Shown one piece after another: positions 9,662-17,249 of a stretch of DNA of 38,372 bases. Each line of letters starts with the position of its first letter. Within the stretch, counting starts at the first letter, position 1. Source of the DNA: Anaerolineae bacterium. Lineage in GTDB: Bacteria; Chloroflexota; Anaerolineae; J102. A model generated the notes under the pieces. That model was given only the letters and a program-made list of their open reading frames with translations. It searched no databases and was not told where the DNA came from. The stretch covers positions 1-38,372 of the forward strand of contig JALXCB010000166.1 of NCBI GenBank assembly GCA_026991225.1. Reading direction: 5' to 3'. Both the position numbers and the translations under genes were made by a program.

Positions 9662-10408
9662 ATGCCCGTCCTCGTTCCCGGCCTCACCGGCACCATCATC
9701 AACACCATCACCGTCATCCTGGGCAGCCTCATCGGCATCTTCATCGGTCACAGGCTGAGCGAGAACACCCAGAACACGGTGCTCCACGGCCTGGGCCTGG
9801 TCACCATCATCGTGGCCATCGACAACGCCATTACCACCCAAAACATCCTCATCCCCCTGTTCGCCATCATCATCGGGGCAATGCTGGGGGAATGGATGCA
9901 GTTGGAGGAGCGGCTGGAGGCTCTGGGCCGCTGGATGGAGCGCACCTTTGGCGAGCGTTTGGGCGAGAAGGATGAGAACCGGTTGGTGCAGGCCTTCGTC
10001 ACCGCCAGCCTGGTCTATTGCGTGGGCCCCCTCACCATCATCGGCTCGGTGCAGGACGGACTGGTCAACAACTACGAATTCCTGCTGCTCAAGGCGGTGC
10101 TGGATGGCTTCGCGTCCATCGCCTTCGCGGCCAGCCTGGGCCCGGGCGTCATCCTCTCCGCCATCACCGTGTTCCTGTTCCAGGGCGGATTGGCCCTGCT
10201 GGCCATGCTCTTCGGCGGCGCGTTGGGCGGCGTCACCGCGGACAACCCCGCTGTCATCGAGATGACCGCCACGGGCGGCATCGTTCTGCTCAGCATTGGA
10301 TTCATTCTGCTGGGCATTAAGCGTCTGCGCGCGGCCAACTTCCTCCCCGCCATCTTTCTGGCCCCCGCCTTCGTCGTCCTGCTACAATGGCTGGGCCTTG
10401 GTTTTTGA
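9662..10408 (+). CDS. DUF554 family membrane protein
   Basis: 248 aa; GTIINTITVILGSLIGIFIGHRLSE... and ...VYCVGPLTIIGSVQDGL... typical of DUF554. Confidence 0.85.
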   Translation: MPVLVPGLTGTIINTITVILGSLIGIFIGHRLSENTQNTVLHGLGLVTIIVAIDNAITTQNILIPLFAIIIGAMLGEWMQLEERLEALGRWMERTFGERLGEKDENRLVQAFVTASLVYCVGPLTIIGSVQDGLVNNYEFLLLKAVLDGFASIAFAASLGPGVILSAITVFLFQGGLALLAMLFGGALGGVTADNPAVIEMTATGGIVLLSIGFILLGIKRLRAANFLPAIFLAPAFVVLLQWLGLGF

Positions 10409-10437
10409 AATCTGTCCTGCCGATTTCGGAAAACCTC

Positions 10438-10550
10438 AGCAGCCACGTTGGGCGAGAAGCTGATACGAAAAACGTGATGCGTGATGCGTCATGACTTCAC
10501 GGATTACGGATTACGTGTCACACCCGTGGCAGACTCGCTCAATGTTGATT
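10438..10550 (+). repeat. Intergenic CGTRATG heptad/hairpin repeat, copy b
   Basis: ACGTTGGGCGAGAAGCTGATACGAAAAACGTGATGCGTGATGCGTC...GGATTACGTGTCACACCCGTGGCAGACTCGCTCAATGTTG. Confidence 0.7.
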
Positions 10551-10601
10551 TCGAATCATTTTTCACGCAAACGCAACATTCTTTTCAAAACCGGAGTCCC
10601 A

Positions 10602-10976
10602 ATGTTCACCCTTGCCCTGCGCAAAAAATTCATCGCCCATCATCATGCCGCCTCGGAGATCGATGCGGACCACCCCATGCGATCCCATCTCTATATCCTC
10701 GAAGTCATGCTGGAAGCTGAGGAGCTGGACAGCGAGGGGTATGTCCTCGATCTGGACGAGCTGGAAGCCGAGGTGGATGACATTCTTTCCCAATACGCCT
10801 ACAAAAGCCTGAACGACGCCGAAGCCTTCCAGGGGCGCATGCCCACGCTGGAGGCGTTCGCCCAGGCGCTTGGCGACGCCATCAATGAGAGCCTGTACGC
10901 ACCCCATCTCACCGCGCTCAGCGTGCGCCTGTGGCGGGATGAGAAAGCCTGGGCGTTGTACGACATCGAGAGATGA
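10602..10976 (+). CDS. Divergent 6-pyruvoyl/6-carboxytetrahydropterin synthase (QueD-like) family protein
   Basis: 124 aa from ATG 10602; layout FIAHHHA...HPMRSHLYILEVMLEAEELDSEGYVLDLDELEAEVDDIL...LND...PTLEAFAQ matches the PTPS family. Confidence 0.62.
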   Translation: MFTLALRKKFIAHHHAASEIDADHPMRSHLYILEVMLEAEELDSEGYVLDLDELEAEVDDILSQYAYKSLNDAEAFQGRMPTLEAFAQALGDAINESLYAPHLTALSVRLWRDEKAWALYDIER

Positions 10977-10980
10977 GATC

Positions 10981-11403
10981 ATGGCTGTCAAAACCCGCGA
11001 ACTCCACTTCGCCACGCAACCTAATTGCGACTTCATCGATTTGACCCATCAGGTGCAGGAGGCGCTGGACAGCACCGGCCTGACCAGCGGGACGGTGACC
11101 ATCTTCACGCCCAGCAGTACCAGCGCCCTCACCACCATCGAATACGAGTCGGGCGCGCTGGCCGACCTGGAGCGCTTCTTCGACCAGGTGGCGCCCCAGT
11201 TCGGGCAGGAGTATCGTCACAACCTGCGCTGGGGCGACGGCAACGGCCACAGCCATCTGCGCGCGGCCATCATCGGGCCCGACCTGCATGTGCCTTTCGT
11301 CCATGGTCGGCTGACGCTGGGAACCTGGCAGCAGATATTGTTCATCGAGTTCGATGTGCGCCCCCGCCAGCGCCGGGTCATCCTGCAATTTATCGGGGAA
11401 TGA
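10981..11403 (+). CDS. YjbQ/UPF0047 family protein
   Basis: 140 aa from ATG 10981; IFTPSSTSALTTIEYE...GHSHLRAAIIGPDLHVPFVHGRLTLGTWQQILFIEFD motifs. Confidence 0.9.
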   Translation: MAVKTRELHFATQPNCDFIDLTHQVQEALDSTGLTSGTVTIFTPSSTSALTTIEYESGALADLERFFDQVAPQFGQEYRHNLRWGDGNGHSHLRAAIIGPDLHVPFVHGRLTLGTWQQILFIEFDVRPRQRRVILQFIGE

Positions 11404-11432
11404 AAAAAACGCCCGCGAAGCGGGCGTTTTTC
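11403..11432 (+). terminator. Rho-independent terminator after YjbQ gene
   Basis: AAAAAAACGCCCGCGAAGCGGGCGTTTTT: perfect 9-bp GC-rich stem, A/T flanks; also usable by the convergent minus gene. Confidence 0.85.
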
Positions 11433-11450
11433 TTTGGCGCTGTTGGGACG

Positions 11451-11732
11451 CTATTTGCGTTTTCGGGGCACGAATTGTTCCAGGTTCATGACCGCGAATA
11501 GCCGATACTCGACGGTTTCGGGCAGTTCCGGCGGATTTTCCCGGAGCTGATGCACGAGATAAAGGGTCTTGTTCAGCGTATCGAAGACGACGCGGCAGTT
11601 GTGGCACACCGCCAGATGCGCCTCCAGTTCCGCGCAGAGCTCAGGCGATAGCTCGCCATCGATATAATCATTGAGATGTGACAACACCTCCTGGCAGTCG
11701 GAGATGTGTTGATGTTGGGGATGGGAACTCAT
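11451..11732 (-). CDS. Putative zinc-finger anti-sigma factor (zf-HC2)
   Basis: 93 aa; HLNDYIDGELSPELCAELEAHLAVCHNCRVVFDTL, H-x3-C-x2-C type motif; directly follows a sigma-factor gene. Confidence 0.85.
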   Translation of the reverse strand: MSSHPQHQHISDCQEVLSHLNDYIDGELSPELCAELEAHLAVCHNCRVVFDTLNKTLYLVHQLRENPPELPETVEYRLFAVMNLEQFVPRKRK

Positions 11733-11753
11733 GATGTTGGCCGGGGACTGGGA

Positions 11754-12362
11754 TCAGGCGAAGTGGGGCGCCAGGAGCTGACGGAGACGCAAGCGGGCCC
11801 GATGCAGGCGCACTTTGGCGGCGGACACGCTGATGCCCAGGATTTGGGCTGTCTCCTCGGTGCTGTATCCTTCGATCTCTCGCAAAATGAAGACGGTGCG
11901 CAGGGTGTCGGGCAATTCGGAGATGGCTTTCTCCAGCACATCGCGCACCTCGCTGTTCATGGCGTGATCATCGGGGGCAAGAGTCCAATCCTGGACTTCG
12001 CGATAGATATCATCGCCATCTTGAACCTCAATGGGTTCATCCAGCGAGACCTCGCGATGCTTGCGCTTGCGCAGGTGCATCAACGCCGCGTTGGTGGCGA
12101 TGCGATGCAGCCAGGTGCCCAATGCGCTCCGCTCTTCGAATTTGTTGATGTTCTTGCATGCGCTGATGAACGTCTCCTGAAGGACTTCTTCGGCGTCGTC
12201 CGGATCGTTCAACATGCGGATGGCGATGGCGTACACCCGCGGTGCGTACTGCTTGATCATGCAGGCGCAGGCCTCGGGGTCGCCCCGTTTGAGGCCCGCA
12301 ACCAGCGCGGCCTCATCGGGATAAATGTCGAGATCGATTTCGATTCCAGTCATTGGATGCAA
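11754..12362 (-). CDS. RNA polymerase sigma-70 family (ECF-like) sigma factor
   Basis: 202 aa; region 2 (MLNDPDDAEEVLQETFISACKNINKFEERSALGTWLHRIATNAALMHLRKRK) and region 4 (FILREIEGYSTEETAQILGISVSAAKVRLHRARLRLRQLL). Confidence 0.93.
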   Translation of the reverse strand: MHPMTGIEIDLDIYPDEAALVAGLKRGDPEACACMIKQYAPRVYAIAIRMLNDPDDAEEVLQETFISACKNINKFEERSALGTWLHRIATNAALMHLRKRKHREVSLDEPIEVQDGDDIYREVQDWTLAPDDHAMNSEVRDVLEKAISELPDTLRTVFILREIEGYSTEETAQILGISVSAAKVRLHRARLRLRQLLAPHFA

Positions 12363-12470
12363 CTCGTGGGGATTCCGTTACCCGGTATGGTTTTGGGGTG
12401 GCTTTTCATCATACCCCATTCGTAAGGAAAATGGAAAAACTTCGGTTTCTTCACGCCCTTATCGAGGCTT

Positions 12471-13046
12471 TCAGCCTTCGGCCGCGGTCCATTCCCTTCT
12501 CAACGCATCCAACACCAGCCTGTCGGTGGGGAAGGCCAAAGGTTCGGGGATGGCGTCCAGGGGGAACCAGGCCGCCTGGTCGAGATCATCGCCCGCGCGC
12601 AATTCACCCCCTACGATCTCACAGCGGAACCACACGCCTACCGTGTGTTGAGCGGGATTGTGGAAATTGGAATGCACGGCCACGACCTCGCCCACCCGCA
12701 CGTCCAGGCCCGTCTCCTCCCGACACTCCCGCCGCGCAGCCTCGCGGATATCTTCATCCCATTCCACATGCCCGCAGGGGATGCACCAGGCGCCGGGATA
12801 GGAGCTGTGCGGCGCCCTACGCCCCAGCAGAATGCGGTTCCCATCCAGGATCACCGTCGCCACGCCCACGGTGGGGTTGCGATAATGAATGAATCCACAC
12901 TGGGGGCAGGCCATGCGCATGCACCCGCCTTTCTCCAGGGGAAGGAGCGGCGCAGCGCAATAGGGACAATAACGAAAAGGGCCGTTCGCGGGGGTGCGTC
13001 CCAATTTTTTGGCAAGACCTCCGGGAGGTGGCGTCAAACGCTTCAT
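12471..13046 (-). CDS. NUDIX hydrolase with N-terminal zinc ribbon; predicted start codon lies inside a MITE
   Basis: 191 aa; CPYC...CPQCG zinc ribbon and NUDIX box GHVEWDEDIREAARRECREETGL; first ~19 codons overlap the repeat element at 12991-13114. Confidence 0.85.
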   Translation of the reverse strand: MKRLTPPPGGLAKKLGRTPANGPFRYCPYCAAPLLPLEKGGCMRMACPQCGFIHYRNPTVGVATVILDGNRILLGRRAPHSSYPGAWCIPCGHVEWDEDIREAARRECREETGLDVRVGEVVAVHSNFHNPAQHTVGVWFRCEIVGGELRAGDDLDQAAWFPLDAIPEPLAFPTDRLVLDALRREWTAAEG

Positions 13047-13114
13047 TTTGCCCCAAACTCTGTCGCCACCTCCCGGAGGTCGCCTACGTCGCCAATTATT
13101 TGGGACACACCCCC
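12991..13114. mobile_element. MITE 1 (long-hairpin type), adjacent to MITE 2
   Basis: TIRs GGGGTGCGTCCCAATTTTTTGGC / revcomp GGGGTGTGTCCCAAATAATTGGC; internal GACCTCCGGGAGGTGGCG...CGCCACCTCCCGGAGGTC palindrome; flanked by (C)CGTTCGCG on both sides (8-9 bp, exact border ambiguous because of G/C runs). Confidence 0.82.
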
Positions 13115-13123
13115 GTTCGCGAG

Positions 13124-13342
13124 GGGGCGTCCCAAATTATGGGCGCGTTGCGCCTGACGCCCCGGAGGTGAACCTCCGGGCTAGAAACGACGCCCCCTCA
13201 AGGGGGCTTTCAGAGCCAGCCCCCGCCCAAAGCCGGGTTCACCCGGCGTGGTTTTGTAGCCCGGCGCTTCAGCGCCGGGTGGAGCCCGCATGACCGAATT
13301 CCTGATGACAACGCGATTTGCCAAAATTTTGGGACACACCCC
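13124..13342. mobile_element. MITE 2 carrying hairpin core 'beta'
   Basis: TIRs GGGGCGTCCCAAATTATGGG / revcomp GGGGTGTGTCCCAAAATTTTGG; perfect 9-bp duplication GTTCGCGAG at 13115-13123 and 13343-13351. Confidence 0.85.
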
Positions 13343-13447
13343 GTTCGCGAGGGTGGTTGATTTTAGGGGGGGCATTGTGTAAAATAGACTTGGCGTAAAA
13401 GTCTTCTTTCGCCATTCATCACGCTCCCACGTTGCAGGAGAAGCATC

Positions 13448-13810
13448 ATGGAAGTCATCAAGGTATCGGCCCGTTCCCGCTCCACAGCTGTCGCCGGAGC
13501 CATTGCTGGCGTGATTCGCGATCAGGGGTACGCCGAAGTTCAGGCCATCGGCGCCAGCGCGGTCAATCAGGCCGTGAAAGCGGTGGCCATCGCCCGGGGT
13601 TATCTTCAGGAGGATGGCATCGCCATCGTCACGATTCCTGTTTTCGTCGAGGTGGATATCCAGGGGTTGGAGCGCACCGCCGTCAAACTGGTGGTGTGGA
13701 CTGTTGATCACGCTACTCTGCCCGAGCAGCTTACAGCTTTGTTCGAGGCGGAACAGGCCGCGAAAGCGGCGTCGCTTGCTTCGGAGAGTGCGGCGTCACC
13801 GGAGGAATGA
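13448..13810 (+). CDS. Stage V sporulation protein S (SpoVS) family
   Basis: 120 aa; MEVIKVSARSRSTAVAGAIAGVIRDQGYAEVQAIGASAVNQAVKAVAIARGYL matches SpoVS. Confidence 0.92.
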   Translation: MEVIKVSARSRSTAVAGAIAGVIRDQGYAEVQAIGASAVNQAVKAVAIARGYLQEDGIAIVTIPVFVEVDIQGLERTAVKLVVWTVDHATLPEQLTALFEAEQAAKAASLASESAASPEE

Positions 13811-13831
13811 CGCCCGAAGACGGAGATTGCG

Positions 13832-14848
13832 TTATCGGCGGACGCTGGCGAGGAACCGCCGCCATCCTTCATCATTTTCGCCGGGGCGGAAGGGGATATA
13901 CAGGGTCGCGCGTTGGAGCAAATCGCCATAGCGGGCCTGGATGGCCGGGCCGATCTCGTCCCACGCGCCCGTGATCGCGAACGTATCCACCATCTCGTCG
14001 GAGATGAGCGCGGGCATGGCCGCCCATTCCTTGCGCACGGCCAGTTTGCCCAGCCGGTCGCCGATCTCGCCCCAGCCGTGCTGCTCCAACACCGGGCGAT
14101 AGGAGGGCGTGGACGCGTAGAAGGCGATCTGCATCCGCACCTCCTGCCGGCGCTGCGCCCGCTCCTTTTCCGTATCCCCCACGATGGCGAAGACCGTCGT
14201 GCTGAAGATGACGTCCTCCACGCGCCGACCTGCTTTGGCCGCGCCCGCGGCCACCCACGGACGGATGCGCTCCCGCAGGTAGTCCACCGTGTGGAAGGGA
14301 TGGACGTGAAAGCCGTCGCACAGCTCCCCCGCCAGCTCGCACAGCCGTCGATTGACGCCCGCGATGTAGATGGGGATGTCGGGATGAGCGATGGGGCCGG
14401 GGTTGAAGAAGGGGGACATGAGGGTCATCTTGTAGAACTCGCCCCGGAAGTTGAGCCGCTCGTTGTGCTGCCAGCCATGCCAGATATGCTTGAGCGCCAG
14501 GATGTATTCCCGCAGCCGGGCCGCGGGCTTGCTCCAGGGCATGGCGAAGCGCCGTTCAATGTGGGGTTTGATCTGGGTGCCCAGGCCCAGGATGAAGCGT
14601 CCATCGCCGTAGCGGGCCATGTCCCAGGCCACGTAGGCCATGTGCATGGGACTGCGGGCGAAGGCCACGGCGATGGCCGGGCCGAACTCGATGGTTTGGG
14701 TGTGTTCGGCCACCAGGGCCAGTTGGGGGAAGGGATCGTGCCGGGTTTCGGGCGTCCAGATGGCGTCGAAGCCCAGGGCCTCGGCCGCGCGGCTGGTCTC
14801 GCGGATTTGCTCTAAGGTGTCTGCGTCGAGCACGATATCGAATTTCAT
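13832..14848 (-). CDS. LLM-class F420-dependent oxidoreductase
   Basis: 338 aa from ATG 14848 (MKFDIVLDADTLEQIRETSRAAEALGFDAIWTPETRHDPFPQLALVAEHT...FILGLGTQIKPHIERRF). Confidence 0.87.
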   Translation of the reverse strand: MKFDIVLDADTLEQIRETSRAAEALGFDAIWTPETRHDPFPQLALVAEHTQTIEFGPAIAVAFARSPMHMAYVAWDMARYGDGRFILGLGTQIKPHIERRFAMPWSKPAARLREYILALKHIWHGWQHNERLNFRGEFYKMTLMSPFFNPGPIAHPDIPIYIAGVNRRLCELAGELCDGFHVHPFHTVDYLRERIRPWVAAGAAKAGRRVEDVIFSTTVFAIVGDTEKERAQRRQEVRMQIAFYASTPSYRPVLEQHGWGEIGDRLGKLAVRKEWAAMPALISDEMVDTFAITGAWDEIGPAIQARYGDLLQRATLYIPFRPGENDEGWRRFLASVRR

Positions 14849-15104
14849 GGGGAAAATCCTGTGGAAAAGCTGTGGAGGTTGTGGAAAAAGGTGGGGAAAG
14901 ATAAAAACAGTATCCCACATTCCCTTTCGTCACCCAAACTTGCAGCAATTCCATGAATGCGTGTATAATCTCTCTCGATACAAGCGCCGGGGACCCCAAG
15001 CGAAGTGGGGCGTTTTTGCGCGTCCTGTTGGAGAGGAGCAAAGAACGTGTTCAGCATTCAGTCTTGATAGAGGCGTATCTGCGCCAAACCGATGAAATCA
15101 GCCT

Positions 15105-15220
15105 GCAGCCAGGTTGGCACAGGAAGCCAGGGGCGTGAAACGTGAAGCGTGATGCGTAAGGCCCTCACGTTTTACGTTTTCACGTCTCACGTCCGTTGTC
15201 TCGCCCAACCTCGGCTTTTC
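15105..15220 (+). repeat. Intergenic CGTRATG heptad/hairpin repeat, copy c
   Basis: GGAAGCCAGGGGCGTGAAACGTGAAGCGTGATGCGTAAGGCCCTCACG...TCACGTCCGTTGTCTCGCCCAACCTCGGC. Confidence 0.7.
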
Positions 15221-15267
15221 GGATCTTTCGCAACCACTGCCAGCGCTATTGACGGAACCATCCCATC

Positions 15268-17082
15268 ATGTCCACATCATCTCCCATCATCGACTTCGAT
15301 TTGAAGGAAACCCTGGCCGAAAACCGCCTGGTCGGGCTTTGGCGGCTGCTGCGCGGCTACTATTTGCGCTTTATCGTCGCCAACCTGGCCGTGGGCGTGT
15401 CCGCGTTCGCCCGCACCGCCACCTACATCCTCATCGGCTTCTACGTGGATAAAGTGTTGGGGACGGGCGCGACCTGGGGATCGCTGGCCCTGGTGGCCCT
15501 GGCTTTCCTCGGCCTGGCCCTGGCCCAGGGCGGATTCACCTTCCTCAGCGGCTATCTGGCCAGCCAGACGGCCGAGGGTATTGCCCTGCGGCTGCGCAAT
15601 TACCTCTACGACCACATCCAGCGCCTGAGTTTCTCCTATCACGACAAGACCAAGACGGGTGAGCTCATCCAGCGGGCCACGTCGGACGTCAACGCGGTCA
15701 TGCAGTTCTACAAGGACCAGGCCATGAGCATCGGCCGCATCCTGCTGCTTTTCACCGTCAACTTCGCGGCCATCTGGCGCATCGACGCCCGCCTGGCCCT
15801 CATCTCGGTGGTGGCCGTGCCCGTGCTGGTCGCGGTCTCCTACGTCTTCTTCAAGCGCATCCGCGACCAGTACGAACGCTATCAGGAGCAGGACGCGGTC
15901 GTCTCCACCCGGTTGCAAGAGAACCTGACGGGCGTGCGGGTGGTCAAAGCCTTCGCCCGGCAATCCTACGAAATCCAACGATTCGACCAGGAGAACTGGT
16001 TGCAGTACCTGTTGGGCCGTAAGCTCATCCTGTGGCATTCCCTGTTCTGGCCCAGTTCCGACCTGGTCGCGGGTGGGCAGATGCTGGTGGGCTATGTCAT
16101 CGGCGGGCTCATGGCCATCCGCGGCATGATCACCATCGGCGATTATCTGGCCTACATCGGCATGCTCACCTACATCATCTGGCCCATGCGCAACCTGGGC
16201 CGGGTCATCGTCCAGACCTCCACCGCGCTGGTCTCCTACGAACGGGTGGCGCACATCATCCGCGAGGAAAAAGAGCCCATCGACGAGGGGGACTACCGGC
16301 CCGCGGGCGACGTGGCGGGCGATATCCGCTTCGAGCATGTGGGCTTTGCGTATGAGGGCGAGGATGAACCCGTGCCCGTGCTCCACGACATCACCTTTCA
16401 CGCCAAACCGGGCCAGACCGTGGCCCTGCTGGGCGCGTCCGGCTCGGGCAAAACGACCCTGGTCAATCTCCTCCCCCGCTTCTACGACTACACCGAAGGC
16501 CGTATCCTGCTGGATGGCGTCGAGCTGAAACGCTATCCCCGTCGCTATCTGCGTTCGCAGATGGCCTTCGTGGAGCAGGAGCCCTTCCTCTTCTCCCGCA
16601 CCATCCGCGAGAACATCGCGTATGGCGTGGACCGGGAAGTGAGCGAGGAGGAGATCATCGAAGCGGCCAGGGCCGCAGCCATCCACGACAGCATTATGCG
16701 CTTCCCCGACGGCTACGACACCCTGGTGGGCGAGCGGGGCGTCACCCTGTCGGGCGGCCAGAAGCAGCGCATCGCCATCGCCCGGGCCATCCTGCGGGAT
16801 CCCCGCATCCTCATCCTGGACGACGCCACCAGTTCCGTGGACGCGGAGACCGAGGAACTCATCCAGCAGGCCCTGTTCCGCCTGATGGAAGGCCGCACCA
16901 GCTTCGTCATCGCCCACCGCTTCCAGACGGTGATGCACGCGGACCTGATCATCGTCCTCGACCACGGGCGCATCGTGCAGATGGGCTCTCACGAGGAACT
17001 CATCCAGCAGCCGGGCTTCTACCGAGAGATTTACGAGTTGCAGTCGAAGATCGATGAGGCGCTGGTGGCGGAGACGGCATGA
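15268..17082 (+). CDS. ABC exporter half-transporter A (TM + NBD)
   Basis: 604 aa; Walker A GASGSGKTT, signature LSGGQKQR, Walker B ILILDDATSS (Asp at catalytic Glu position), H-loop IAHRFQTV. Confidence 0.93.
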   Translation: MSTSSPIIDFDLKETLAENRLVGLWRLLRGYYLRFIVANLAVGVSAFARTATYILIGFYVDKVLGTGATWGSLALVALAFLGLALAQGGFTFLSGYLASQTAEGIALRLRNYLYDHIQRLSFSYHDKTKTGELIQRATSDVNAVMQFYKDQAMSIGRILLLFTVNFAAIWRIDARLALISVVAVPVLVAVSYVFFKRIRDQYERYQEQDAVVSTRLQENLTGVRVVKAFARQSYEIQRFDQENWLQYLLGRKLILWHSLFWPSSDLVAGGQMLVGYVIGGLMAIRGMITIGDYLAYIGMLTYIIWPMRNLGRVIVQTSTALVSYERVAHIIREEKEPIDEGDYRPAGDVAGDIRFEHVGFAYEGEDEPVPVLHDITFHAKPGQTVALLGASGSGKTTLVNLLPRFYDYTEGRILLDGVELKRYPRRYLRSQMAFVEQEPFLFSRTIRENIAYGVDREVSEEEIIEAARAAAIHDSIMRFPDGYDTLVGERGVTLSGGQKQRIAIARAILRDPRILILDDATSSVDAETEELIQQALFRLMEGRTSFVIAHRFQTVMHADLIIVLDHGRIVQMGSHEELIQQPGFYREIYELQSKIDEALVAETA

Positions 17083-17146
17083 TGAGATGATGCGTGAAAC
17101 GTGATGCGTGATCTCTGCCGCCATCACCCTTCACGTTCTTTCACAT
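17083..17146 (+). repeat. Intergenic CGTRATG heptad repeat, partial copy d
   Basis: TGAGATGATGCGTGAAACGTGATGCGTGATC...CCTTCACGTTCTTTCAC, starts at the stop codon of the upstream gene. Confidence 0.55.
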
Positions 17147-17150
17147 ACTC

Positions 17151-17232
17151 AACACGGATAAAAGAGGACACGGATGAAAGCTTTTTGAATAACTTCGTGT
17201 CTTCGTTTCCTTCGTGCCTTCGTGGCAAAACA
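17151..17232. repeat. Hairpin-type repeat 'gamma' without recognisable TIRs
   Basis: AACACGGATAAAAGAGGACACGGATGAAAGCTTTTTGAATAACTTCGTG...CCTTCGTGCCTTCGTGGCAAAA closely matches the core of the MITE at 22523-22648. Confidence 0.65.
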
Positions 17233-17249
17233 GAGGAACAACCATCGCC

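Noticed and set aside
13181-13711. 176-aa minus ORF spanning MITE 2 and antisense to SpoVS
   Set aside because: Not a gene as such; only informative because it contains the displaced NUDIX N-terminus MPPLKSTTLANG.
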